A DNA stretch of 64,000 nucleotides, taken from positions 310,001-374,000 of the forward strand of contig JAGQDJ010000009.1 of assembly GCA_022885665.1 (NCBI GenBank). Reading direction: 5' to 3'. The stretch comes from Triops longicaudatus (Eukaryota; Arthropoda; Branchiopoda; Notostraca; Triopsidae). Below are positions 1-13,305 of the stretch, piece by piece. Both the position numbers and the translations under genes were made by a program. The notes below the pieces were generated by a model that was not told where the DNA came from, made no database searches, and saw nothing but the letters and a program-made list of their open reading frames with translations. Each line of letters opens with the position of its first letter. Within the stretch, counting starts at the first letter, position 1.

Positions 1-3000
1 ACGGTATTCGGAAAAGCTGCGGGAATAATGGGGCCGACCAGATTGCTCCGTGAAAAGCCGTAGCGAGCGATTGGTGAGGAAGAAAGAATGCTGCGTCAAG
101 TTTTTAGAGGAGTCCAGGTGAAACTCCCCTGTTTGTGTTGCATTTGGGAACGTGGGAGCCGGTCGTGGGATGGATCTTTAGCAAGGTCACGGCCGCGGTT
201 GACTTTGACCAGCCGTGAACCGCGATTTGCGCCTTCCAGTCACATTGTCGGAATAGTTATGCAAATGATGGATATGAATAGAGGTAAGGAAAAGGAACTC
301 AAGCCCTTAGTGCTAAAAATTCTAGGCAACCCCAACCGGGACACAGTGGGAATAATTGGAAGGGATCCCTTTTAAGCAACCAGCCTTTGGTAATGGGAAT
401 TCCTTTGCGGCGCACGGGACGGAAACCGTTGAACCCGACTGGAACGTAGCGGGAGCTTGCATATCAACGCCATCTAGTAGTAAACCACTCGACCTCGGCC
501 TGCATCTAGCTCCCTTCGAGTGTGGCTGATCCGTAGCTGATTGGGTAATACAATAATTCGCGAACAATTAATTTAAGCGCTTTTAGACCCGCAATTATCA
601 CGCATATTGGAGCGTAAAGAATCAATGGTATATGGTACGTAAATGTCGGCTGTTAAACAGTTATCTAAAAAGATAGCCGAACTGTATCTACGATTAGTTT
701 ACTAATGTTCGGTACAGACTTTGAAATGTTTCAGCCGAAAGTATAGCAAGATCCTAGAAGAGAACTGCATACTCGATTAGGTGGTAAGTTCGCGTATATT
801 TAACAATCTGTCTAGGACATTTTGATGGGGTGTGGAAATACTTACTGTGGTCAATTCCGGATCCAAATATGACATGCTATTTAGCTGAAGGAAATATAGA
901 CCTGTAAATGCTGCCCATTCCTTACGACAGAAGAAAAGCTTGGAAGTTGCGACATTTTTTCCGAAATTGAGAAGATCCTGTCAAGAATGAAGCAATAACG
1001 TCAATCCCAACAAGACTAGTTTTCTCAGTGATCTGCCAGATATTGTTAAAATTTCTGAGATCATTGTGAAAGCTGATTTTGTGGCAGACGTCGGCGGTGT
1101 TTCGTCTCTCGATATGTTTGCAATCCGAAACTTGTTTGTCGGCGTTTTCAACTTTTGACTAAAATTAATGAGAGACTTTTGCGCTCAACGTTTAGTTTGC
1201 AGGGGTTGGGCAAGACTTCCGGCGTGTTACATGATAGCTCTTATGTGGTACCAAATGTGTTGAGTGGCTCGGCTAACGTTGATGTCTGAAGTTTTGTTAT
1301 GTAATAAAAAAAAGAATGCGTGTGTGCACTTCATCCTTGATAAGAGACGTCAGCGCTGCAAACCCATTTTTGCCGTTTGAAAGATTTGTTTACAATTTTG
1401 GATGTTTATTTGTCTAAGTACAAAACGTGAAAAGTATCTGGAGAAATGTTTTAACTTTCAACTTTACATTTTCAGGTTTGACACTGTCGTGTCAGATCTA
1501 GGGGAAAAAGGGACAGTGGGTCAGGAAGTTTTAGAAGGCTCAAATATATGGCCTATACGACAGGAAGTTTGGTCTCGAGTACGAGAATGCTTCCGGTTGC
1601 TTGCTGATTTTTTAGTTCTAATGTAAATTACCTTTGTGTCTAAAAAGCGTCGATGAATCATCATATTATTTACGCAGCATTTCAACTTACCGCGAGTTAC
1701 TGAGCGAACTGAGCCGACTACCGTGCTAATTTCACTCGGGAATATGTTCTTTCGGTGAGTATAGAAACACAGCCTAAATTATTTGAAAACGTGTCACCGA
1801 TCGAAAGTAAAACGATAATCTGTGATATTTTGGTCGGTAACTAGCGTTAAAGGGCCATGGACACCTAAAAAAACAACTTTGTCTTATAAAACAAAAAGCA
1901 AAAAATCTAGTTTCCATATGTTTCTTTTTATCATGTGCTAAATAATAACGAAGATATTCAAGAAATTAACATTCAAATAGGGTATTCTTGCCATTGGTCC
2001 AGCGCGGTTACTGGATGCTCTGGCGTCACCGGGGAATATATGGCACCTTGGGCACAAAAATCGCGGTTTCTATTGGTTCAGCAAGGCCACGCGGTGTCTT
2101 GTTGTCAAGTGTTCTATACCCTGTGACGTCACGTTTGCGCGACAAAAACTTCGCTAGGCAATAACTAAAGAGCGGCTGGTCAGAAAAAAATGTAAACAAA
2201 ATTTTGCGTTCTTAGCATAATGTATACAATAAGTAGTTATCAAAATCTCAATGTGTTTTTTGAAAGTGCACCTAAAAGAGGTCATAAGTAGGCCTATCAG
2301 TGAACTTGAACACGATGGCTCCTGTCAGCAGGAAATAGTGACAAACGTGCGTTAATTGATTCAGTGATCATATTTGGTATCAGCCAGACCCTTATTTTTG
2401 GAGTGAAGTGATAAAAACTGAGCATTAATAGCTTGTCTTCGACCCTTCTTCTCTTTTCCTTGCGATTATGTTTATGGGTTGTATGAGTATCATTTTTCCA
2501 AAACACGCATCCGTGCTTATTTGTTTGAGTGTGCTCAGAGTTTCTTTGGACCTCACAGATGTGCAGCTGTGACCTATTGTTCATCATTTTAGGAATAAGG
2601 ACTTCGAACGCGTTTTTGTAGGAAATTCAACCATTTTTTAATTGTATTTCATTGAGCAGCACCGCAAAGTTTGTTCTCAGACTAAAGCTAAAATCACTAC
2701 ATGGCCCTGTGTATTTATGAAATTGAAACTTCAGACCGCTCTTTTAATGACCACACTATACACGAAAAAAGGAGGGGATGGATAAGAGAGCTTGGGGGCA
2801 ATTTAATCTTCTTTTTTTTCGAAAGCTGACCTTTGACATTGGGCAACCCCAAGCCAGCCTGAACGGATATTCCTCATTCTTTTTCTTTCAGCAGATATAT
2901 AAATATATATACGTTTCGTTTCTTTTTTTCTCGAACGTTCTGTTCTTTTGGTCGCAGTTGGAGTACGAGTCTTGTTTTCACAAGTGGTAACCATAGAGAG

Positions 3001-3118
3001 GTTGTAGCCTTTTGCCATAAGACCGTGAAAGATACGCAATTAGTGGGGAGAATTTATAGCGTTTTTTTGTGTGTTTTCTTTGACCACGTTACATATCTTT
3101 GGTATGGGTTCACACAGA
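1..3118. other. No supported gene; region 3' of SoxE gene 1
   Basis: I see no exon chain or recognisable protein here. Open frames are short and lack plausible splice partners. A perfect palindromic TGACGTCA (CRE-type) motif lies at 2124-2131, and a short AT-rich run of TATA repeats lies near 2895-2912. The end next to 3119 should hold the 3' untranslated region of SoxE gene 1, but I found no clear polyadenylation signal close to its stop. It may be regulatory or untranslated sequence of a gene beyond the left edge. Confidence 0.4.
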
Positions 3119-6100
3119 TCACACATAATTGGACCACGGATCTCCATTGCTGAACATCGGTCTTGAAGATAAGTATGACGGATACGAGGGCATATACGGA
3201 TGGTTTTGATGGTGACCTCCAGCCACGTAGTAGAACGAGTTGGAAGCTGGGATGTATGGCCTTTGGGGGTGATGCGGATGAGATAATGCAGATGAAGACG
3301 TCGGGGTTAACTCGTGGTACTTGGGCTCACTGTCTTCGGGCATGGATGCCTCTTCGTTCGAGTCGAAACCTCCACTGCCGCCAGGTAAGTCCACGTAAGA
3401 TGTAGGTGGTGCATTGGTTTGACCCATCGATTCCGAATTTCCGTTGTTATTCGTTTGTACTGGAAGCCGGAACGCTCGTAAAGCTTGTTGCGCTGGCGAA
3501 GGAGACGAATACGCTGGCGAGTAATTTGTGGACGAAGAGCGTGTAGAAGGACTGTGGTTCGACGGGGACAAAGTCGCATTTGAGACGTACATCTCCGTCG
3601 GGCGTTTATCACCGTAAAACGCAGAGTATGTTGGGTAAGGCATGTTGGGATGGTGCTGGACGTTACAAGCGCGCTGAAGCAGCGTCGCGGTCGCATTAGG
3701 GGAATAATTCGAGCAGGAGGCTAGCATGCGAGGCACCCAATGGGGAGCGTACTCGGTAGGTTCGGCATTGGTCGGTACAATCTGATCGGTAGTACTGACG
3801 GGGCTCGTGGGAGCACAGGTACTTGTTGAAGGCGCGTAAGTTTGCGTAGCTGACGCAGCAGTACTGGGCCAGTTTTCATTGGCGCTTGGATTGTCCTGGC
3901 GATACCTGACCATATGAACGCGGTTCAAAAGAGCCGTATTGCCATCCCGGGGGAAATACTGATCCAGTTCCTTGTCGTCTACTATAAGAGCGTCCTGTAG
4001 GGTGTCGGAAGTAAGCTGGCCTACATCAACACGGCTGAAATCGATATGGTGGCCATTGTCTGCGGAAAAAGAACAGTCTTGAGTCAATTTCGGAGCTCAA
4101 AGGAGCAATGGCTTTAGCATTGATTTTCATTAATATGCTAAGCGGAAATGAGTTGAGTTTTAATAGATACATTAGAATTCTCTCGCCGTGAACTCCAATT
4201 AGATATGAAAAATACTGAAACGACTGTGTACTCAAAGCGACTCAAACTACGTGTCCCTGTGCTAACACCACGGCAACTGCGTGAGCTAAATTCCACACCA
4301 TCCTTTCGAGAGTATTCTATGACTCACAGCAAGGCTTAGGAATCGGGAACTTTTCTTGTTGCTCAATGTCGATTAATTAGCAATACAGCGGTCATTTGCT
4401 TGGGTCGTTTTTTCCGAGTTTTTTATGTAGTGCGGACGGGAACACTATGATGGCTGATTTTTGCAACAAGTTATTAGTCCGTGCATCACGCGTAAACGTA
4501 TGAAGTATAGAAGAATCTCTTTGTAGCGAGCCTTTCATGACCAGAAATTTTTCGATGCATTCGAAGCTCCTTTCATCAAGCAATTTTTCTTTAAATTTAC
4601 ATAACGTACACCCGTCCACGTTCGATTTAAAGGGTTCGTTATGAGGATACAATTGACGAATTATCGAATTGTGACATTTTACGAATGTTGCAAATCAAGT
4701 TGTGAAGAAACCATATTTAATATTCTATAAAGCTGTGTTCCGTTGCATGCGAAAGCAAAGTTGCGTCAATGCTTTTGCTTCGTACTTTCATTTTTAAGAA
4801 AATAGTAACTTAGAAATAGTAATATACATACAGTCGGAGTAAGTTTCATACCAACAACATAATACATAAATAAAATAGATTCATACAGCTGATTAAAGCC
4901 CCTACAGTCTTTCGCGTGTTTAAAGATGCTGTTAACCACTACTTAGCTAAATAGTGAAAATCTACGTTAAGTGCAAGATAAATAATATTTATATTAATTC
5001 CCAGGTGAATTTGCGATGTTGTTACTCTATAGAAAGAGTTTAAAATCATAATACCGCTAGGCTTTCTTGGTGGTAAGAGGCAAGTATGCTACGAATACGT
5101 TAGGCGGAACTTACCCATTTTTGCTGGGCCTTGTGAAGGATTCAAACGGTGGTTTTCCATCGGTGAAACGGGCGGTGTTGGGGTAGCATGGGGAGACCCC
5201 GCACTACTGCTAGGTGACGGAGTGACTATAGCTGGATTGGGTGACAACTTCGTGGTGGTCAGCTCGTGTGCTTTTTTCGTACGTCTAGGGAGACATTTCA
5301 TAGAGAGGTTAGAGAAAAAGCTCACGTCAAACTTGGGTTCTTGAAGGATGGCGTGTAAATAAACATGGTAGAAACTATTATCTCCCCTTTCCTCGATGAA
5401 AGATGACATGTCATGCCCGCTAGGCTTGAACATGTGCGACTTTCTTGAATGCAAAGGAAGGAAGAAGGTGCAAGGGAGCAGTATGAGGGCTACCAGAGGC
5501 CCAAAACTGTCTTGTTTATATTACCTGTAGGTAATGGATTTGGCGGCGGTGGTAATGGTAGCGACGGAGGAGACCGCAGTAGCTGAACGAGCATAGGGTC
5601 GTTCCCGTGTCCCCGATTTAGCTTTGTTAATGTTGTTGCTGGTCGCGGAGTTGCTGTTTGGGCCAGAACCTGAAGTCAAAGTTGTTGCAGGTCCGTTGCT
5701 GCTGCCGCTGCTGCTCAGCGTTTCGTTGCCGGTGCCGAGACTTTTCATGGCTTTACGACGCCGGGGCTGGTACTTATAGTCCGGATGTTCTTGCTTGTGT
5801 TGCTCTCGAAGTCTTTCAGCTTGCTTTATAAACGGTTTCTTGTCATCGTCACTCAACACTCTGCCGAAAACAAAAACATGTCCATCCAATCAAAAAACCC
5901 TTCGCTCGTTCTTGAACTCTACGAGAGAGCACATGGCATTCTGGCTATTCCATACACAAATAAATGATCCAAGAAGTCAAAAGCATGGAAAACGTTCGAG
6001 GAGATACACTTTCGCCTTCAAAACTAGCAGCGAAAGCGTACAATATATTAAAAAAAAAAACGGAAAAGACTTTTTAAATAAAAGACGTAGCATTACAAGA

Positions 6101-9100
6101 CAGAAATATGCTCGGTATGCTTTGTGAAACATGCAGACGTTCTATTGGGGACATTCGGTGGTAGCTTTACACATTTAAGTGCAATAAGAGTCCTCCTGAA
6201 ACGCAGCGCACACACCTTTGTGTGTTTTTGCGGCGTCTACTGGTATTCACATGTCATCCTATTGCCTCTTTTTACCACTTGTACCACACATTCCTTTCTT
6301 TAAGTACCAGAGACACTTCCCTTACATTTAACTTCCCAAATCTGTTTTCCCTCATTCTCTACGCCACGGTAAAGTTAACAATGTGCAACGCTCAAGTGCA
6401 AAATTTGCACATGAAGCCCTCACGTTACCCCTCAGGTTACTTTCCAGTCTATCCTGATAGCTCGCATGTCGCTCAGCAGCCTAAATAGCTTTAACTCGCT
6501 AGATAATCAAATAATACTATGTGCCATAGGATAATTTGCTGTGTCGTGCTCGCTGAAAGGTAAGGTATAGCTCATGCCTCGATGAAGGATGCATGGGGGG
6601 TCAGTTGACTAACCACAAGTAGTAGTTGTAACGTTTACCTTCCTTACCGAACGTTCATGGTTTTATTATGTAAAGTGGCCGCCGCCCTCCGGGAGTCAGT
6701 TTCGTGTATTTGCTAAGCTTTCGACAGCTCCATTATACAACCATTGAGGCCTATGTAAGCAAGTTCCGAGTCATTCCCATCCTATCACTTGGCCTTTCAA
6801 TAACTCTCGGAATGTTAAAACTCGAGCCATGCAAAGCCAAAATGTCCAAGACTGCGTTTCGAAAAGAAGATTCAAATAATGTCGCAGTAACCGCAAACGT
6901 AAAGCTCGTGACAGCCGTTGTAGTCTGGACATTGTAGGAGACTTGGAGAGTTCTTTTTGCCCAGCTTTCTGCGCTCAAGCTCTTCACGAGCCATTGAAAT
7001 GACTTATGGTAATGCATTTTTGTGTTTGGCGACTTTTAGTTTGCGGAAAATTGTTGTCGCAGTTCTGTCATGACGCTGCACAGATCCAGGCTTTTACGCA
7101 TTTTTAGCACAATCCCGAAAAATGCTTTTCTGGCTTAAATCCGTATTTTGGTACCCAAAACACACTTAAGTGTTTTTCACTAATGGTTTATTTTATGAGA
7201 CTTTGAGCTGGGGAAGCTCAGCGTGATCAACCTAACATAAAGATACTTGTAAAGCTAACGGTGTCTCTTTTCTTCTTCCAGCTCCACATGTCAAGTGGTT
7301 TTGTGTCATAAGGCGAGGCCCTCACGTCCCTCTTTTTTTTCTGATTTCATTTTAGAATAACTCGCGTTCACCCCAACAGAATAACAGAATCCCAGCCCTG
7401 TTTGGTCTGAAGTCCGGTTTCCTTCTTGGTGTTACTTGTCGCCGCCAATTTGTGTTGATCCTACAGCCGGATTTTTTGGCTTCCTATTTCCCTTCCTTTT
7501 TTCATTTTCAATCAAGAAAAAAAGCAATAGCAGAGCGATGGGAGGGCAAGTCCGTGACACAGGTCAGCGGGGTCGTTTCTTGTCGTCAAGTAATTCGATA
7601 CGGGAGTAAAGCGAGACCATCGCCATGGATTCTCTACTCTATTTGACTTATTTGGCGTACGACGACAACTTTTCACCATTGGCGCCACCCAATCTTAAGG
7701 CCCTTTTCTGACCTTTTTTCCTCCTCTCCAAAGTTGTATCCTCCCCTGAAAAAAAAATGCTCTTCGTCACCTACGGAATGTAACTTAGGAAGTCCGTTCG
7801 TAAAGAGATTATTTAGAGTGTTAATTTGTCAAAATAGCGCATATTAGCCCCCTGAGAAATGCCCTTTGTTTTCCAGCATGTAGAAGGTTACTTTGCAGTA
7901 AACTTGTTTCGGTTGCAAGTTCTTTCACAACGACAGATTTCGTTCTTTGAAACTTAGCAGTCGTGAATGGCATTGTCAATTCAACGCAACGCAGCCCAAG
8001 CTTTTCCAGCTGGCGGGCAAGGTATGGCAAAAAAGTGTGGTGGGGCGTGATTTGCATCGCATAACGCAAACCAACGTTACAGCACCCTGTGCACTAACGG
8101 ATTATCAAATAAGGCAAAGAACAGGTGCCGCACTAAAAGCCAGCCTGGAGGAGGAGGGGGGCAATTGCGGATTTTCAATAGCTGGCTTTAGAAGCCTTGT
8201 GCCTTCCCGAAGTCGTATAGTGATAAATGGGTCTACTTCCCTTGGGATATCGAGATAACTGAGAAGATTTTTTGTCGTTAACTTTCTTCTCTTTTTCGTA
8301 AGGCGACATTCTTACGATAAAGTACACGTTTCTCCTTACGCTTGTGTTAACTTGTAAGTCTGCCCAAACAACACACTCTCATGCTAGTGGCATTGACGGA
8401 AGCTGTGTTTATCGAAAACGAGCTTGCTTGACATGTTCTTGTGGATCCGAAAATGGTCTATGCTAACCCAGTCGCTTGCATGAACCTTTCTGGAGCGTTT
8501 TTCGGCACTCACCGTAAGATTGCTGGGGCTTGGGACGTCACTCTTACATCACCACAAGAATGTGTCGCAGCATCTATCGACGTAAAAACTGGCACAGCTG
8601 CCTTTTTCGAAAGAACCTCAAACCAAAGATAGCACCTGTTAGCTTCTCGAAAGTCTATACCCTTTAAACTACGCATGTTGGCCAGCGTCTTTTTACAGGC
8701 GCTCTGTCTTCATCTGTCATTTTCGGGGAGCCAAAATCTCGTCCGAGGTTTAATCGAGACGGTTGCTTTTAGTTATTTTCGCTTACAGTTTTAGCCTGAT
8801 AGAGGAGGAAATGTTTTGATGTTACGGGAGCTGATAAGACTAGTGTCTGTATTTGTAGGAGATGGCAAGTCAAAACTCAAAAGTCAAACGCTTTTAAGGA
8901 AATGAGCGCGGGTGTCCGGTGGCACCTTGTCAGGAAAGCATCGGCAAAAGTTATTGGTGCGGCTGTCAACCCCAAAGCCGGCAAAACTCTTTGTGGCTGC
9001 TAGGGCTAATCGGGGGGTTGATAAGATTAAGATACCCAAAGAAGGTAAAGACAGGAATGGTTTCCGAAGACCTTAGGACTCACACATACGATGTGCATAA

Positions 9101-10162
9101 CGGGGAAGCTAATATATGGGACTCTTCTAAACACATACTCCAAAGCTTTAGGACAACAAAGAGTTGACAAAATGTGCAAAAGAACGGTTTCATGAGAGAA
9201 ACAACTGATCAACTTACCTCCAGAGGCGACCTAAAGTTTTGCTCAGTTCGGCATTGTGCAATTGTGGGTACTGGTCGGCTAATTGGCGACGAGCTTCTTG
9301 AGCCCAGACCATAAACGCGTTCATGGGACGTTTCACATGGGTGTCTTTTTTATCAGTAGTAGCTCTAAAAACATGACCATTCATTTAGTTCGCTACAGAA
9401 CTAGATACTATACAAACGAATTAGATACTATGCAGTCGAATTAGATATACTAGGTAGCTTTCTTTAATGGAGCCATTATCATTTGATTCAAAAGCTCCCC
9501 AACCGCGAATCATGACGTTCAGGGACTCGGTTCAGAGCCTTTCTCTCTTAGCGTAAGCTACTGCTTAATAGCACCCTGGCAAGCTAACAAACGCAATCGA
9601 ATGATATTGGTGGCTGTCCAGCTGCTTTACTCTTGTAGCAAAACAGTTTTCCAAACCTCCGTAAACGCTTAGAAAAGTGATTTCACTTCTAATTAGCGTA
9701 CAATTCATGTCAAGTTTCAGTTACAACAAAAACTTCTGTTTGTAACATGAGACTTATATCATTGTGTGCTCGAAATTATATACGGTCAATTGTAACACCG
9801 AGCTTCACTTACACCATTTAAAACAGTTTGAAAATATGTTTATTGAGAAGTGTTGGCATTGTTGAGTTATTGGATTTTTAGGTGTGTTTGTTTAACGAGT
9901 TATAAGGCAATGTTTGGTAGGCTTACTTGGTGGCTAAAGGAACCAAACTCCAATCATAACCTTGCAAAACTTTGGCTACTGCGTTGCCGATATCCGAAGG
10001 ACCAAGCTTTGGCTGCTGTTGCACATTTCGGGAAGTTTTAGGAGGAACCGTCGCGCAATTAATAATAATTTTGGCGCGAGTCAAGTCTTCGTTGGTAAAC
10101 GCTTTCAGGGGGTATGGCTTGGAACTTTGAATAGTTTCACTACTTTCAGGCGGGTTTGCCAT
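3119..10162 (-). CDS. SoxE: SoxE-group HMG-box transcription factor (SOX8/9/10 type), gene 1
   Basis: Five exons splice in phase: 10162-9927, 9364-9218, 5860-5525, 5284-5115 and 4059-3119 (1830 bases, 609 residues). Residues about 50-76 form the SoxE dimerisation motif ending GYDWSLVP. The HMG box at about 88-166 begins with HVKRPMNAFMVWAQ and ends with the nuclear-localisation stretch YKYQPRRRK. A third conserved block in the last exon (RVDVGQLTSD, then ELDQYFP) matches the SOX9 K2-type segment RDVDIGELSSD. The C-terminus is rich in Ser, Pro and Tyr, as in SoxE transactivation domains. The intron after LGRLWR is the classical SoxE intron. SoxE proteins bind DNA as monomers or as dimers on paired sites and act in the nucleus in cell-fate control. 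The gene is head-to-head with a second SoxE gene. The 3.4 kb intron inside the HMG box could hold enhancers. SoxE identity is very secure. Confidence 0.95.
9398..9450. repeat. Short 20-base tandem repeat in SoxE gene 1 intron
   Basis: Two and a half imperfect 20-base units (GAACTAGATACTATACAAAC at 9398, GAATTAGATACTATGCAGTC at 9418, then a partial unit at 9438). It lies in intron 1 on the minus-strand gene, about 35 bases before the HMG exon. No function is evident. Confidence 0.6.
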
Positions 10163-13100
10163 TTTTCAAACTCTTGTCAAACGTTCTTTTTCACCTAGTT
10201 TTTTGTTCTGTCAATCGAAGTTCCCTCCTATTCGGTATCGATCTCGAACTAATCAGCTTGGGAACATAACTTTTTGCTGTGACACAAGGTAACACAACGC
10301 AGCGTTCGTTTGTAATACACTGGTGTAAACAAAAAAGTAAATGCAACCCACACGTGAAAAACGGATGTATTTGGGAGACAAATGTTCGGAAAGCAAACCG
10401 TTGCAACTCAGGAAATACCGTGAGTAAGAAAAGACGTGATGGAGTTGAAGCTGGTTCGTGTCGCAAGTGCTTGCTTGGACTTGGAGCGCTGACGGAAAAA
10501 CTTGGACTCGTGAGCAGGAGTCACTTTGCATGTAGTGAGCTCTGCGCCGAGCTCAGCAGGCGGACGGCACGAGCTCCAATCACCAGCTAGTTCACGGACT
10601 TAGTCCTCTCCTAATTGGCGACCAACTAACAAGGATTCACGCCCTGGCCAGCGCTTTGTCTCTCTGATATCAAACCCTTTCGACGATTCTTGAAGCGGGG
10701 CAACTCTTTTTCAAAAGTTGAGCCAAGGCTCTCCCCCTTTTTGCCCCTCCTGAGTTCTTATTTGCACCTCTCTGACACGCTATCAACTGGAATGCCCAAC
10801 GTATGCGATAAAACCTTTGGTTCACAACGTACCAACTCAAAGTGAACTCTTGTAACGTCAATTAGGCTTTTTTGTTGGCATCCTCGTAGAACAATCGAAC
10901 TTGAAACTTTGACAAGCGTTTTGACTGTAGTTCGTTCCAAATTCTTGCTGCATCGATAACAAAGCAGTGCAATGGATATTAACCAGGTCGTGTTCTTTTA
11001 CCTTCTTTTTTCCTTTGCTCTTGTTGCTTTCCATTTGTGCATCCAGGTTGTGGGTGGTGGAGGTTTCATCTCCTGGCGGGAGACCCTACCGCCATGTTTT
11101 CGATAACATCATCATCTCTGCGTGTGATTGTTTTTGCTCGAGCTTTGGCGGCAATGTCGTGCTTGCGTGAACGTCATGATATGCATTTTCTCCCGAAAAG
11201 TGGCTCAGAATTTGGGGGCATTTGGAGCTGTCTCTGGAGGATTGGGCAAGTTATAAGATTCTGAGAGCGAAAGAGAGACAAGTCCTGCTTAATATCTCGC
11301 ATTACTTGACCACATGTGTTTCTGGTGGAGGAAAAATGTGTCTGTGGGCGACGGGAGCATGAGCTCAACGTACACACAAAAAAAGAAAGATTTCAAGGGT
11401 CATACGCTAAGAGGTCGTGGAATGTAATGTCGGCTCTAATTGAGCTATTTGAGCGTCCTTTTTCCTTTGGCGCTGTTGGCCGAGCATGTTAGCGAGTTAC
11501 CCATCCGCGGAAGAAGACACTTCCGCTAAGGCCTCCCGGCAAAGCTAACCTAACCCCTTTTTGTCGCCAAAGCTAAAGAGTCACGTGACTTTGGGCTTGA
11601 GCATAGGCTCACCAAGGTGTGGGGTGCAGGGGAGGGAGGGTGAAAAGGAGAGTGACCAGATGAAGAAGATGAGGGAGGAGGAGTCAGCAGCGTTTGAAGT
11701 GTGAGATTCTGCCGAAAAGCTTTTTGTAAGGGGGAGAAAGTTCTAATGACTGCGGTGAACAAATGATTGTTCCAACGGAGGCTTTGCTGTGCCGTTCACC
11801 CATTTAGTTTTCCTTCAAATAACTCCAAAGTCCGGTCCGTTTGCCGCTTTGGTTGGCAAGGGGGAATCGAGAATGAACCCCCGAGTCCGCTTGGTGCCGC
11901 AGCAGGATCATTCACGATATCACGATGTATGAGTAAACTTATCCCAAACCCCGTGCTTAAATATTTAACGTCCCGTGTCGAAAACGTCACCGAAAAAATG
12001 ACTTAAGGTTGACTTTTGAGGCTCTGGCAAGTCTTGTTATTTTGGAATACGAGTTCGCATTGGACTCAGCCATGAGTTCGCTTATGCAGCGGGAGGGGCA
12101 GGTTGTTCTGACTGAAAGTGAACATCAAAGGCAAAAGACCGACCTGCGTTTCCCACGATGATCTTCATAACGTTCCGTTTTTAGCCCCATACACCGCCGC
12201 GTTTTTCTTCGCCTCCGAGGAAAAAAAATCGCCTCTGCCTTACACCTAGCTAACACAGAAAGCGATACAGTAAACAAGACTGATTTTCGACATCCGTTGA
12301 CACATTTACATCGAAACCACCGTAGTAGACGTCCAAGTTCTGATTTGTGTGTAAAGAAATGTGAAACTGAAAGACAAAGTTTAAACGAAAGATGAACTTA
12401 CGGTTGTATTACAAGACCTCCCAACGTAGGTCAACAATGAAAAGGCCCGGATGGAATTTCATTCCCCCGAACAGCATAAATCCCCCCTCAACAATAACAA
12501 CAACCATGTCGTCCCCCATTTTCTTGTCAAATGCCTGCGATCTTTGCATGAAAAATGTACAATAATGAGGGAGGTCCGGTTCAGGGGACACGAGTTATAT
12601 GGCTTTGCTTTTAAACAAGTAATATTGATCATGTTTTGTGGTGCTAGGGAAGTTTTTGACAAACGAACTACCGAATTACCACGCGGAGAAGGTGCGGTTT
12701 CGGGAGGTGGTGTGAAATGAGGAGCGGCTGAGAGCGCAAGATTTTCGTCTTGCTTCCTGAAAGACTTCTTTTGTTGTGCGAGTGGCTTTCTCCCTTTCCC
12801 CCATTCTGCCCCGCAATCGTCGTGTGCCAGTAATGGCTATGATGTGAGAACCCGCGAAGCTCTCTACACTTCTTTATTTAAACGCTATGAGAGGAATAGT
12901 GACACTTATTAAATGTCCTGTACTGTAAGTTTCATAGCGGCAAAAAGGGCAGTCACGGGGGGGTAAATAAAGCAGCGAGTCTTTGGACCAGTACCAGCAA
13001 GCAACAGAAGCAAGTTTGGCGACTTCATCAAGGAGGAGCTTTTTAGGGGTCTCTCTCCTTGTGCTACGATGAAAGAGATAATAACGTCTTGTCTTTCACC

Positions 13101-13305
13101 TCGGCAGACTTGGTGCGAGCGTGACGAATAGTGGGTCATATCTGACCATTTCTCCATAGGTAATGGTTACAGCATTTTTTGCATTGTTGCGCTACCCTTT
13201 CTGAAACTTAAGAAGCATACTTCCCAGTTTTAGGCGGGGTGTTTGTGTTACTCCTTTAGCCGTAGGATTTATAGTTGTTATCCCATTTGTTCCTCCTAAT
13301 GAGCA
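10163..13305. promoter_or_regulatory. Shared intergenic region between two divergent SoxE genes
   Basis: This 3.1 kb stretch separates the start codons of the two SoxE genes and must hold both promoters and any 5' untranslated exons. I found no coding exon in it; its open frames have no recognisable product. Core Sox-type motifs (ACAATG or CATTGT) occur, for example near 12425 and 13170, but such short motifs are expected by chance. The orientation suggests shared regulation; that is inference. Confidence 0.55.
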
